Below the pieces are notes generated by a model that saw nothing but the letters and a program-made list of their open reading frames with translations, was not told where the DNA came from and ran no database searches. A stretch of 64,000 nucleotides of DNA, taken from positions 5,460,001-5,524,000 of the forward strand of contig NZ_LT963352.1 of NCBI RefSeq assembly GCF_900236475.1, read 5' to 3'. The position numbers and the translations under genes were made by a program. This document shows positions 48,038 through 57,256 of the stretch, piece after piece (position 1 is the stretch's first letter; every line of letters begins with the position of its first letter). This DNA is from Streptomyces chartreusis NRRL 3882 (GTDB lineage Bacteria; Actinomycetota; Actinomycetes; Streptomycetales; Streptomycetaceae).

Positions 48038-50274
48038 CGCTCGACCAGCGTCCCGGACCGGGCCGGCAACCCCGGGGTGCGGCGGGCCGCGGGCAGCGGC
48101 GCACCGCCCCGCTCGCCCAGCATCAGCAGGCGTACGACCCGCTCGGCGGCCTGCCCGTCCTCGAACTCGCAGTACCGCTCCCTGAAGCCCGCCCGCAGCC
48201 GCGCCGACTCCGCGTCCTGCCAGGTGCCGGACACGAACAGCCAGGCCAGTTCCCGGTACGAGCGCGACACGTGCCCCGGCGCGTCGGCCGTGATGTCGAA
48301 GTAGGCGCCCCGGCTCGCCGTGAACGCGCCCCAGTCGTCGGCGTGCACCACGACCGGCCGGTCGAGGAGGACGTAGTCGAACATCAGGGCGGAGTAGTCG
48401 GTGACCAGCGCGTCGGCGGCGAGCAGCACGTCCTCGACGTGCGGCTCGTCGGTCGCGTCCACCACCACGCCCCGCCGGTGCAGGTCGGCGAGGCCCAGGC
48501 CGCGCGCCACGCCCCCGGCGAGCGACGGGTGCAGGCGGACGACGAGCGTGTGGCCGGGGCCGAGGTCCGCGGCGAACCGGGCCAGGTCGAACCGGTCCAC
48601 GTGCCCGCCCCGCCGGTAGTCGCGACGGGTCGGCGCGTACAGCACGACCGTGTGGCCGGCGGGGATGCCGAGCCGCTCGCGCACGGCCCGGCCCCGCTCC
48701 GGGCCGGCGCCGACCAGCACGTCGTTGCGCGGGCTGCCCGTGCGCAGCGAGGTGAAGTGGCACGGGTACGCCCGCTCCCAGGCCCGCTCCGCGTGCCGGC
48801 CCGCGACCAGGCTGTAGTCCCAGCGGTCGGCGCGGTACAGCATCTGCGGCACGTCGAACCCGTGCCGGGCACCCGGCTTGGTCAGCAGGTCCGCGCCCAT
48901 GTACTTGAGCGGGGTGCCCTGGTGGGTGTGGATGTGGACGCTGCCGGGGCGCTTGGCCAGGGTGCCGGGCCAGTTGACGTTGTTCACCCAGTACGTGGCC
49001 CGCGCCATGACCTCGTGGTAGCGCCGCGAGCCCGGCGTCACGTGGTCGATGCCGGGCGGCAGCGCGTCCACGGCGTCCTCCCGGACCACCCACACGCCCC
49101 GGATGTGCGGGGCGAGCTCGCGCGCCTTGGCGTGGATCGCGGCCGGGTCGCCGGACACGCCCCGGTGGTGGGTCGCCGAGTAGACCGCGAGATGCGGATC
49201 GAGGGGCCGCTTCGACTGGGCCCGGTACCAGGTGCGCACGGCGACGTCCGACGCCTTCCGCGCCACCCGCCGCCGCCCTCCCAGGGCGGCCGCGCGTACG
49301 TCCCGCAGCCCCCGCACCACCGCGTACGACGCGTAGGGCGCCGACGCCAGCAGCCGCATCTCGACCCCGCGCCAGCCGGCCGGCTCCGGGAAGCCGCCCT
49401 CGGGGAGGTGGCGGCGGTGGAATGAGCGGATCTCACGGTAGAAGTCGCCCCGGTCGGCGGGCCGCACCCGGTCCTCCCGGGACAGCACGAACAGCATGTG
49501 GTCCAGGGCCCGCTCCAGCAGCAGCGGCCGGGCCCAGTCGAGGTCGGGGCGCTGCTCCAGGAACGCGAACAGGCCCTCGTACTGCGGGAAGATCTCGAAG
49601 TGCCGGCGCCCCGGCGTCTTGGTGATCGCGCCCTGCCGGCGCTGCCGGTACTCCACCCCGATCCGGTCCAGGCAGGCGATGCGGTCCGCCAGCACCATCG
49701 ACCGGTAGGTGACCGGCGCGTCCTCGTACAGCCCCGGCGCGTACCGAAGGCCGTGCTCCTGGAAGAAGGACCGGCGGTACGCCTTGTTCCAGGCGACCAG
49801 GAAGAGGTTCAGGTACTGCGGGCTCTCCCGGATGCCGAAGGTGTCCGTGCCCGCGGCGGCCAGCAGGTCGGCCGCCTCACTGCGCCCGCCCCGGCCCCAC
49901 CAGTAGGTGCGCACGTGGTCGAAGACCAGGATGTCCGGCTCGCCGGTCGTTTCGAGGCGGGCGGCGACGGCCGCCAGCAGGCCCGGCGTGTAGTGGTCGT
50001 CGCTGTCGAGGAAGAGGACGTAGTCGCCGGCCGCCTGCTCCAGACCGGCGTTGCGGGCCCGGCCCAGGCCGACGTTCTCGGGCAGGTGCAGCACCCGCAC
50101 CCGGGCGTCGCGGCCCGCGTACTCGTCGAGGATCGCACCGCTGCCGTCCGGCGAGCGGTCGTCCACGGCGATCACCTCGAAGTCGCCGTACGACTGGCCG
50201 AGCACCGAGTCGAGACACTCGCGCAGGAAACCCTGCACCTTGTAGACGGGGACGATGATGCTGAAGCGGGGCAC
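48034..50274 (-). CDS. GT2-TagF-like fusion glycosyltransferase (paralogue B, Q-type)
   Basis: A 746-aa two-domain enzyme. The N-terminal GT2 domain looks intact: PRFSIIVPVYKVQGFL, VDDRSPDGS, NVGLGRARNAG, and the DxD site LFLDSDDHYTPG. The C-terminal TagF-like domain has HIHTHQGTPLKYMG, where Gln452 replaces the His that normally precedes GTPLK, plus SPRNDV, YAPTRRDY, RLHPSLAGG and VTDYSALMFDYVLLDRP. The family His in RLHP remains. Loss of the first His suggests altered or lost glycerophosphotransferase activity. The GTG start (VPRFS) fits the paralogue N-terminus, and AAGGAG lies 12 bases upstream. Its stop overlaps the AftB-like start. Confidence 0.87.
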   Translation of the reverse strand: MPRFSIIVPVYKVQGFLRECLDSVLGQSYGDFEVIAVDDRSPDGSGAILDEYAGRDARVRVLHLPENVGLGRARNAGLEQAAGDYVLFLDSDDHYTPGLLAAVAARLETTGEPDILVFDHVRTYWWGRGGRSEAADLLAAAGTDTFGIRESPQYLNLFLVAWNKAYRRSFFQEHGLRYAPGLYEDAPVTYRSMVLADRIACLDRIGVEYRQRRQGAITKTPGRRHFEIFPQYEGLFAFLEQRPDLDWARPLLLERALDHMLFVLSREDRVRPADRGDFYREIRSFHRRHLPEGGFPEPAGWRGVEMRLLASAPYASYAVVRGLRDVRAAALGGRRRVARKASDVAVRTWYRAQSKRPLDPHLAVYSATHHRGVSGDPAAIHAKARELAPHIRGVWVVREDAVDALPPGIDHVTPGSRRYHEVMARATYWVNNVNWPGTLAKRPGSVHIHTHQGTPLKYMGADLLTKPGARHGFDVPQMLYRADRWDYSLVAGRHAERAWERAYPCHFTSLRTGSPRNDVLVGAGPERGRAVRERLGIPAGHTVVLYAPTRRDYRRGGHVDRFDLARFAADLGPGHTLVVRLHPSLAGGVARGLGLADLHRRGVVVDATDEPHVEDVLLAADALVTDYSALMFDYVLLDRPVVVHADDWGAFTASRGAYFDITADAPGHVSRSYRELAWLFVSGTWQDAESARLRAGFRERYCEFEDGQAAERVVRLLMLGERGGAPLPAARRTPGLPARSGTLVER

Positions 50275-50282
50275 TTCTTCGG

Positions 50283-52484
50283 TCAGCTCCTTACGAGGGT
50301 GGCTGCGGCGGGGGCCGGGACGCGCTCCGCGAGCGGGATCACGGGCGGGATCGACTCGGGCGGCTCGCCCAGGAGCACCCGGCGTACGACGCGCTCGGCG
50401 GCCCGCCCGTCGTCGAACTGGCAGAAGCGCTCCCGGAACGCGGCGCGCAGGGCCGTGGCGGACTCGTCCGCGTAAGTGCCGTCGCGGAAGACGGCCGCCA
50501 GTTCCTCGGGCGTGCGGGCGACCCGGCCGGGCGGGAACCGCATCAGGTCGAAGTAGACGCCCCGGATCTCCCGGTAGACCTCCCAGTCGTCGGCGTACAC
50601 GACGATCGGCCGGTCCAGGTTGGCGTAGTCGAACATGATCGACGAGTAGTCGGTGATCAGCGCGTCGGCGGCCAGGCACACGTCCTCGGAGGAGCGGTGC
50701 CCGGTGACGTCGATGATCCGGCCGCCGCCCCGGCTCGCCCCCTGGTCGTAGAAGTAGTGGGCGCGCAGCAGCACCACGTGGTCGTCGCCGATCGCCTCGC
50801 AGAACTCCGCCAGGTCCAGGCCCGACTCGAAGCCGGTGGCGTAGTCGCGGTGCGTGGGCGCGTAGAGCAGGGCCTTCTTGCCGTCCGGGATGCCCAGCTC
50901 CTTGCGGACGCGGGCGACGTCCTCGGCGGACGCCGTGCAGTAGACGTCGTTGCGCGGATAGCCGTACTCGAGGGTCTCGTGCGCGCCCGGGAACGCCCTC
51001 TCCCACATCTCGGTGGAGTGCCGGTTGGAGGTGAGGTTGTAGTCCCAGCGGTCGACCCGGGCCAGCAGCTTGGCGAAGCTCCCGGTCGCCGCGGCCACCA
51101 CGGGGTACGTCGCCTGGTCGGCGCCCATCTTCTTCAGCGGTGTGCCGTGCTGGGTCTGCAGGTGCACGCTGCCGGGGCGTTTGACGACGGCGTCCGCGAA
51201 GTTGGCGTTGTTGACGAGGTACTTGGCGCGGGCCAGCACCTGCCAGTACTTCCGGCTGCCGATCACCGCGTACTCCACGCCGGGCGGCACGGCGTCCACC
51301 GCCCCCGGCTCCACCAGGAACACCGAGCGCAGGTGCGGGGCGAGCTCGCGGGCCTTGGCGTGGATCGCGGCCGGGTTGCAGGCGTAGCCGCGGCCCCAGT
51401 ACGCGCAGTACACGACGAGGTTCTCGTCGAGGGGGAGACGCAGGCCCACCGCGTACCGCAGGCGGGTGCGCAGCCCCGTGGGGCGCGGCAGCAGCGCGGC
51501 GGCCCGCACGGCCCGCCGGTTGGCGGCGCGCAGGGTACGGAACGCGGCGTACGACCCGGACGCCAGCAGCCGGTGCTGGACGCCGAGGCTGCCGCCGGGC
51601 GGCTGGTAGTCCGCGGGGCGGTGCCGGCGGTAGAGCGTGCTCGCCCGGCGGAAGAAGGCGCGCCGCCCGGCCGGCAGTCGCCGGGGACGCGCGGCCGTCT
51701 TCAGGACGGCGGCGAAGAGCTGCTCGAACAGCGGCTCCAGCCGGTCCGCGGGCAGCCCCTGCTCGACGGCCCGCGTCAGTACCAGCTCGGTCTGGTCGAG
51801 AAGCTCGGCGTGGTGCCCTCCGGGCAGGTTGAGGCGGTTGCCCTGCCGGCGCAGCAGATGCCGGACGACGACCGCGCGCAGGGTCGCCACCCGCTCCGCC
51901 CGCAGGGTGACCAGCCCGCCGAATCCGGTGTCGGTGAAGTGGTCCCCGGGGAAGGCGATGCCCTGCTCGGTGAGGAAGGCCCGGCGGTAGGCCGCGCTCC
52001 ACGCCGGCAGCGCCACGCCCGTCAGCCGCGGGACCCGGCCGGGCGAGAAGGCCCCGTCCGGTGTGCCGGCCAGCAGGGGCGCCGCCGGGTTGACCGGCTC
52101 GCCCTCCCACCAGGGGGTGCGCTCGTGCTCGAAGTACAGGACGTCGACGTCGCCCACCTCGCCCAGCCGGGCGTCCAGCGCCGCCAGCGCCCCCGGCACC
52201 AGGACGTCGTCGCCGTCGAGGAAGAGCACATGGCCGCCGACCGCCGACCGCAGCCCGGTGTTGCGCGCCCCGGCCAGACCGGCCGACGGCGGCGAGTGCA
52301 CCGGCGTCACCCGGGAGTCCCGCTCGGCGTACCCGGCGACGACGTCCGCCGCGGGTGAGTCGGGCGCGTCGCACACCGGGATCAGCTCGAAGTCGCCGAA
52401 CGACTGGGCGAGGACCGAGTCCAGCGCCTGGGACAGCCGGCCCGCGACCCCATGGGACGGGACGACGATGCTGAAGCGGGGCAT
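50283..52484 (-). CDS. GT2-TagF-like fusion glycosyltransferase (paralogue C, H-type)
   Basis: A 733-aa two-domain enzyme. The GT2 domain (MPRFSIVVPSHGVAGRLSQA) keeps a DxD-like LFLDGDDVLVPG, though the nucleotide-binding VCDAPDSPA differs from the usual VDDxSxDGS. The TagF-like domain has HLQTQHGTPLKKMG with the catalytic-type His446, GYPRNDVY, YAPTHRDY, LLRAHYFYDQ and ITDYSSIMFDYANLDRP. Its closest relative in the window is paralogue A. It probably transfers glycerol-phosphate, or a related polyol-phosphate, into the polymer, perhaps alternating with a sugar. Paralogue B starts 8 bases after its stop, so these two and the AftB-like gene form one unit. Confidence 0.88.
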   Translation of the reverse strand: MPRFSIVVPSHGVAGRLSQALDSVLAQSFGDFELIPVCDAPDSPAADVVAGYAERDSRVTPVHSPPSAGLAGARNTGLRSAVGGHVLFLDGDDVLVPGALAALDARLGEVGDVDVLYFEHERTPWWEGEPVNPAAPLLAGTPDGAFSPGRVPRLTGVALPAWSAAYRRAFLTEQGIAFPGDHFTDTGFGGLVTLRAERVATLRAVVVRHLLRRQGNRLNLPGGHHAELLDQTELVLTRAVEQGLPADRLEPLFEQLFAAVLKTAARPRRLPAGRRAFFRRASTLYRRHRPADYQPPGGSLGVQHRLLASGSYAAFRTLRAANRRAVRAAALLPRPTGLRTRLRYAVGLRLPLDENLVVYCAYWGRGYACNPAAIHAKARELAPHLRSVFLVEPGAVDAVPPGVEYAVIGSRKYWQVLARAKYLVNNANFADAVVKRPGSVHLQTQHGTPLKKMGADQATYPVVAAATGSFAKLLARVDRWDYNLTSNRHSTEMWERAFPGAHETLEYGYPRNDVYCTASAEDVARVRKELGIPDGKKALLYAPTHRDYATGFESGLDLAEFCEAIGDDHVVLLRAHYFYDQGASRGGGRIIDVTGHRSSEDVCLAADALITDYSSIMFDYANLDRPIVVYADDWEVYREIRGVYFDLMRFPPGRVARTPEELAAVFRDGTYADESATALRAAFRERFCQFDDGRAAERVVRRVLLGEPPESIPPVIPLAERVPAPAAATLVRS

Positions 52485-52525
52485 TCTGCTCTTTCTGTCG
52501 AGGGTCGAGGGACTACGGAAGCGGG

Positions 52526-52545
52526 GTCGCGTCAGACGACGCGAC
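52526..52545. other. Hairpin between two GT2-TagF-like genes
   Basis: A perfect 8-bp stem GTCGCGTC (52526-52533) / GACGCGAC (52538-52545) with loop AGAC, in the 160-base gap between paralogues D and C. There is no T-tract. It could be a terminator, a processing site or an operator. No gene is seen in the gap. Confidence 0.5.
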
Positions 52546-52644
52546 GGCGTACCGGCCTCCCGGACGGGCGCCAGGAGGGCGGCCGGCTCGGTGTCGGCCG
52601 CGACGGGCTGGAGGGCATGTGAACTCCCACGCGTGAGAACGGCT

Positions 52645-54918
52645 TCAGAGGACGTCGGTGACGACGGGCGGACCGGCCGGCTGCGGCACCGTGGCGAGCG
52701 GCTCGCGCGCCAGCGCGGCCGCCGCCGACGGCACCGGCCTGCGCTCGTCGAGCGGTACGACCGGCGGCAGGTCCGACTCCCCGAGGACGACCCGGCGGAC
52801 GACCCGCTCGGCGGCCCGGCCGTCGTCGTACGTGCAGAACCGCTCCCGGAACGCCGAGCGCAGCTGGGCCGACCGGGACCCGCGCCAGTGGCCGGTGGCG
52901 AAGATGTCGATCAGTTCGTCCTCACCGCGCGCCACCGCGCCCGGCGGGAAGGAGCGCAGGTCGAAGTAGGTGCCGCGGGCAGCGTCGTACGCCTCCCAGT
53001 CGTCGGCGTGGATCACGATCGGACGGTCCAGGTTGGCGTAGTCGAACATCAGCGAGGAGTAGTCCGTGACCAGGGCGTCCGAGGCCAGGCACAGCGACTC
53101 GACACTCGGGTGGTCACTGACGTCGACGACCCGGCCGCAGGTGCTGGTCAGCGGGGCGTCGTAGGAGTGGTGGGCGCGGGCCAGCACGAGGAAGCGCGGG
53201 CCCAGGCGGCGCACGATCCGCTGGAGGTCGAGGGCGTGGAGCTGGGAGCGGCGGTAGTCGCGGCGGGTCGGCGCGTAGAGGATCGCCACCGTGCCCTTGG
53301 GGATGCCGAGGGAGGCGCGCAGCCGGGCCACGTCCGCCGTGGTCGCCGTGCGGAACACGTCGTTGCGGGGGTAGCCGTACTCCAGCGTGGTGTAGCGGCC
53401 GGGGTGGACCCGCTCGTGGGTGAGGGTGGTGTGGCGGTTGGCGGACAGCACGTAGTCCCACTGGTCGAGGCCCTTGAGCAGCCGGGCGAAGTCCCTGCCC
53501 CGGGCCGCCGCCGGGCGCTCCTGGAGGTCGAGGCCGATGTGCCCCAGCGGGGTGCCCTGCCCGGTCTGGATCAGGGTCTGGCCCCGGCGCTTGACCAGAC
53601 GGTGGTCGAAGTCGGTGTTGCTGACCAGGTAGGCGGAGCGGGCGAGTGCCGTCCAGTAGGCGGCCGTGCCGGGGGCGAGGCGGCGCGGGCCCGGCGGGAT
53701 CGTGTGGTGGTGCTCGGGACGGGCGATCCACGCCGTGCGGATGTGCGGCGCGAGATCGCGGAACGCGGACTCCAGCGCGCCCGGGTTGCAGCTGTGGCCC
53801 CGGCCGTCGTAGGCGGTGAAGACGGCCCGGTCGGCGCGCAGCGGGAGACAGCGCTGGACGCGGTAGTGGAGCCCGAGGGCGGTGGACCGCACACCGCGCA
53901 GCAGCTTCCCGGTGGTCCGCGCGACGCGGCGGTGCAGGGCCGACGCCAGCCGGAGCGTGCGGTAGGTGCGGTGCAGGCCGAAGCGGATCAGGGTGTGGTG
54001 GACCCGGCAGCGCAGGGGGACGCGGACACCGGGGGTGCGGTAACGGCGGTAGTGGGCGCGGGCCCGGCGCATGAAGTCGGCGTGCGAGCCGCGGGGCAAC
54101 CGGTCCGGCCGGGAGTACACGATCGCCAGGTGATGGACCATGCGGCGGAACAACACCGGCCGCCACCGCGCCAGTTCGGGCCGCTCCTGCAAATACGCGA
54201 ACACCCGGTCGTACTGGTCGAAGACATCGAAGTGCCGCTCGCTGGTGGTGCGCAGGATGCTGCCCTGCCGGCGCTGCCGGTAGTGCACGCAGACGCGGTC
54301 GAGGGTCGCGATCGACTCCGCGGTCATCAGCACCGGGTACGTCCACGGCGTGTCCTCGTAGTAGCCGGGCGGGAAGGCGAACCCCTTCTCCTCGACGAAC
54401 TCCCGCCGGTAGGCCTTGTTCCAGGCGACCATCAGCAGCCTCAGCAGGCCCGGTCGGTCCTCCAGGCGGAACGGGGCCGGGCCCTGCTCGGTGAGCTGGA
54501 GGGCCGCCTGGTTGCGGACCGCCTCACCCGTCCAGTACGTGCGCGCGTAGTCGAAGACCAGGACGTCCGGATCGCCCGTCTCCTTCAGCCGGTCCGCGAT
54601 GGCGCGCAGCGCGTCGGGCGTGAGGGTGTCGTCGCTGTCGAGGAACAGCAGGTAGTCGCCGCTCGCGTGGGCCGCGCCGGCGTTTCTCGCGCGGCCCAGG
54701 CCGACGTTCTCCGGCAGGTGGACGGGGTGGACGCGCGCGTCGCGGGCGGCGAACTCGTCGATGATCGCGCCGCACGCGTCCGGCGAGCAGTCGTCGACGG
54801 CGATCAGTTCCAGATCGGGACAGGACTGGGTGAGCACCGATTCGAGGCACTCGTGCAGGTACGCCTGAACCTGGTACGCGGGGACAATGACACTGAACCT
54901 GGGCAAGAGGCCATCCAT
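52645..54918 (-). CDS. GT2-TagF-like fusion glycosyltransferase (paralogue D, Q-type)
   Basis: A 757-aa two-domain enzyme. The GT2 part is intact: LPRFSVIVPAYQVQAYLHEC, VDDCSPDACG, NVGLGRARNAG, and LFLDSDDTLTPD. The C-terminal TagF-like part has LIQTGQGTPLGHIG: the catalytic-type His is Gln454 and the following Lys is Gly. It also has GYPRNDVF, YAPTRRDYR, ARAHHSYD and VTDYSSLMFDYANLDRP. With paralogue B it forms a subgroup sharing RQRRQG and the QGTPL and TRRD variants. It is the most upstream fusion gene on this strand. Its start is ATG 54918; the nearby TTG (LPRFS) would fit the paralogues equally well. Its promoter should lie in 54919-55000. Confidence 0.86.
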   Translation of the reverse strand: MDGLLPRFSVIVPAYQVQAYLHECLESVLTQSCPDLELIAVDDCSPDACGAIIDEFAARDARVHPVHLPENVGLGRARNAGAAHASGDYLLFLDSDDTLTPDALRAIADRLKETGDPDVLVFDYARTYWTGEAVRNQAALQLTEQGPAPFRLEDRPGLLRLLMVAWNKAYRREFVEEKGFAFPPGYYEDTPWTYPVLMTAESIATLDRVCVHYRQRRQGSILRTTSERHFDVFDQYDRVFAYLQERPELARWRPVLFRRMVHHLAIVYSRPDRLPRGSHADFMRRARAHYRRYRTPGVRVPLRCRVHHTLIRFGLHRTYRTLRLASALHRRVARTTGKLLRGVRSTALGLHYRVQRCLPLRADRAVFTAYDGRGHSCNPGALESAFRDLAPHIRTAWIARPEHHHTIPPGPRRLAPGTAAYWTALARSAYLVSNTDFDHRLVKRRGQTLIQTGQGTPLGHIGLDLQERPAAARGRDFARLLKGLDQWDYVLSANRHTTLTHERVHPGRYTTLEYGYPRNDVFRTATTADVARLRASLGIPKGTVAILYAPTRRDYRRSQLHALDLQRIVRRLGPRFLVLARAHHSYDAPLTSTCGRVVDVSDHPSVESLCLASDALVTDYSSLMFDYANLDRPIVIHADDWEAYDAARGTYFDLRSFPPGAVARGEDELIDIFATGHWRGSRSAQLRSAFRERFCTYDDGRAAERVVRRVVLGESDLPPVVPLDERRPVPSAAAALAREPLATVPQPAGPPVVTDVL

Positions 54919-54999
54919 CGGTCGGCGCGGGCGTTCGGCCCGGGAACGGCCGGTGGGCCGAGTTGGTTACGGCGGCTACGGCATCCGGGGGAACGCGCA

Positions 55000-55027
55000 A
55001 GGGGCGGACCGCGACCGGTCCGCCCCT
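55000..55027 (-). terminator. Terminator of the sugar ABC importer operon
   Basis: An 11-bp perfect stem AGGGGCGGACC (55000-55010) / GGTCCGCCCCT (55017-55027) with a 6-nt loop. It lies 21 bases past the stop of the last importer gene on the minus strand and separates it from the glycopolymer locus. Confidence 0.8.
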
Positions 55028-55048
55028 CCAACTGCCTTGCACTGAACG

Positions 55049-55909
55049 CTACTTGACGGCTCCTGCCATCACGCCGGACACGAACTGCCGCTGGAACGCG
55101 AAGAAGACGGCCAGCGGGACCACCATCGAGATGAACGCGCCGGGCGCCAGCACGTCGATGTTGTTGCCGAACTGCCGTACCTGCGTCTGGAGTGCGACCG
55201 TGATCGGCTGGCTCCCGGAGTCCGAGAAGATCAGCGCGACCAGCATGTCGTTCCACACCCACAGGAACTGGAAGATGCCGAGCGAGGCGATCGCCGGACC
55301 GCCGAGCGGCATCACGACACGGAAGAACAGGCGCAGTTCACCCGCCCCGTCCAGACGCGCCGCCTCCAGCAGCTCCCGAGGGATCTCCGCGAAGAAGTTC
55401 CGCAGCAGGAACACCGCGAAGGGCAGACCGAAGCCGACGTGGAAGAGCACCACGCCGATCACCGAGCCGAAGATGCCGATGTTGCCGAAGAGTTCGGCGA
55501 TCGGGATCAGCGCGACCTGCACGGGCACGACCAACAGGCCGACCACACCCAGGAACCACCAGTCCCGGCCCGGGAACTCCATCCAGGCGAAGGCGTAACC
55601 CGCCAGCGAGCCGATGATCACGACCAGCAGCGTCGCCGGGACGGTGATCCACACCGTGTTGATCAGGCTGCTGGTGATGTCGTCGTTCTCCAGCAGTTTC
55701 GAGTAGCTGTCGAAGGTGATCTGGGACGGCTCGGTGAACACCTTCCACCAGCCGCTCGCCGCGATGTCCTCCGGCGAACGGAGACTGGCCAGCAGCAGAC
55801 CGATCGTCGGCACCAGCCAGAACAGGCCGACGACGATGAGGAACACCCGCACCAGCCCGCCGCTGACCCCCTCGGCCAGCCGGGACCCCAGCGACTGCTT
55901 CGTCTTCAT
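55049..55909 (-). CDS. Sugar ABC importer permease (MalG-like)
   Basis: A 286-aa permease with six helices. The conserved cytoplasmic EAA loop reads EIPRELLEAARLDGAGELRL (about residues 180-200), which contacts the ATPase subunit. The C-terminus (SMVVPLAVFFAFQRQFVSGV) matches MalG-type carbohydrate permeases. The ATG at 55909 overlaps the MalF-like stop in ATGA. No ATP-binding gene is present in the operon, so a shared ATPase such as MsiK encoded elsewhere is likely, as is usual in Streptomyces. The sugar is unknown. Confidence 0.93.
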   Translation of the reverse strand: MKTKQSLGSRLAEGVSGGLVRVFLIVVGLFWLVPTIGLLLASLRSPEDIAASGWWKVFTEPSQITFDSYSKLLENDDITSSLINTVWITVPATLLVVIIGSLAGYAFAWMEFPGRDWWFLGVVGLLVVPVQVALIPIAELFGNIGIFGSVIGVVLFHVGFGLPFAVFLLRNFFAEIPRELLEAARLDGAGELRLFFRVVMPLGGPAIASLGIFQFLWVWNDMLVALIFSDSGSQPITVALQTQVRQFGNNIDVLAPGAFISMVVPLAVFFAFQRQFVSGVMAGAVK

Positions 55910-57252
55910 CGCCGCACCTCCCGCCTCAGCCGACGCACGTTGAACCACATCACCGGGATCACGAGCAGCAGCAGGAACACCGAGATGGCGCTGGCGATGC
56001 CCGGCTGGTCCTCGGAGAAGCCCTTGCGGTACAGCTCCAGGGCGAGGACGTTCGCGTCGTCCTGCGCGGAGCCGGGGGCGATGATGAAGACCAGGTCGAA
56101 GATCTTCAGCACGTTGATCATGAGGGTGACGGTGACGACCGCGAGGACCGGCGCCAGCAGCGGCACCGTGACCCGTCGGAACACCTGCCACTCGGTCGCG
56201 CCGTCGACCCTGGCCGCCTCCAGGAGTTCACGCGGCACGCCCGCGAGCCCGGCCGCGATCAGCACCATCGCGAAGCCCGCCCACATCCAGATGTACGCGC
56301 CGATGATGGCCGGGGTGACCAGGGACGGGCCGAGCCAGTCCAGGCCGTTGTACGGCTCCTTGAAGTTGCTCGCGGGCAGGCGGAGTTGGGCCCCGTCGGC
56401 CGAGGCCGGCAGCGTGAAGGTGCCGTCGTCGGCGGCCGTCGCCGAGGCCACGACCCTGCCGTCCTTCACGGCCTCGACCTTCATGCCGGCGTAACCCAGT
56501 TCGGACGAGTCGACCCGGTTGAGCGTCCCCACGCCCTTGCCCCGCGTGAAGTCCTGCCAGGTCGTACCGGTGATCTTGTCCGGCTCGGGCTTCGCCGCCA
56601 CGGCGGGCTTCGCGCCGTCCGGCATCAGGTCCGGCGCGACACCCACCAGGGGCAGTGAGACGGTCTCGCCCGCGCGGACGGGCGATTTGGTGATGAACGC
56701 GCCCCCGCCCGCCGGCTCCAGCGGCGACTCCCGGCCCGGGTGGGCCTTCGGGAAGGCCGACGCCTGGGCGAACGTGTCGTGCACGCCCACCCACACCGCG
56801 TTCGCGACGCCCTTGTCCGGGTCCTGGTCGTACACCAGGCGGAAGATGATGCCCGCCGCCAGCATCGAGATCGCCATCGGCATGAAGACGACCAGCTTGA
56901 AGGCCGTGCCCCAGCGCACCCGTTCGGTCAGCACCGCGAAGATCAGGCCGAGCGCCGTCGCGACCGTCGGCGCGAACACCACCCAGATGATGTTGTTCTT
57001 CAGCGCGGTGCGGATGCCCTCGTCGGTGAAGAGGGCCTTGTAGTTGTCTATTCCGGCGAAGCCGTCGCCGGACTGGTCGTAGAAGCTGCGGACCACCGAG
57101 TACCCGATCGGGTACACCACGAGCGCGCCGAGCAGGACGAGCGCGGGCAGCAGGAACAGCGCCGCGACGGTCCTGCGGGTGCCGGTCACACTCTTGCGCG
57201 ACTTGGGAGCGGCAGGGGGCTTGACGCCCCCTGCCGCCGTGGCCGACGTCAT
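55906..57252 (-). CDS. Sugar ABC importer permease (MalF-like) with large internal insert
   Basis: A 448-aa permease, about 150 residues longer than usual. An N-terminal helix and a first helix group (to about residue 145, ending IFRLVYDQDPDKGVANAVWV) are followed by an insert of about 150 residues (HDTFAQASAFPKAHPGR through RLPASNFKEPYNGLDW). The insert includes a beta-rich VVASATAADDGTFTLPAS pattern resembling an Ig-like or carboxypeptidase-regulatory fold. The remaining helices and the EAA loop VPRELLEAARVDGATEWQVF then follow. The insert should face outward and may bind substrate or the binding protein. The gene is 4 bases after the binding-protein stop. Confidence 0.91.
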   Translation of the reverse strand: MTSATAAGGVKPPAAPKSRKSVTGTRRTVAALFLLPALVLLGALVVYPIGYSVVRSFYDQSGDGFAGIDNYKALFTDEGIRTALKNNIIWVVFAPTVATALGLIFAVLTERVRWGTAFKLVVFMPMAISMLAAGIIFRLVYDQDPDKGVANAVWVGVHDTFAQASAFPKAHPGRESPLEPAGGGAFITKSPVRAGETVSLPLVGVAPDLMPDGAKPAVAAKPEPDKITGTTWQDFTRGKGVGTLNRVDSSELGYAGMKVEAVKDGRVVASATAADDGTFTLPASADGAQLRLPASNFKEPYNGLDWLGPSLVTPAIIGAYIWMWAGFAMVLIAAGLAGVPRELLEAARVDGATEWQVFRRVTVPLLAPVLAVVTVTLMINVLKIFDLVFIIAPGSAQDDANVLALELYRKGFSEDQPGIASAISVFLLLLVIPVMWFNVRRLRREVRR

Positions 57253-57256
57253 GCCG

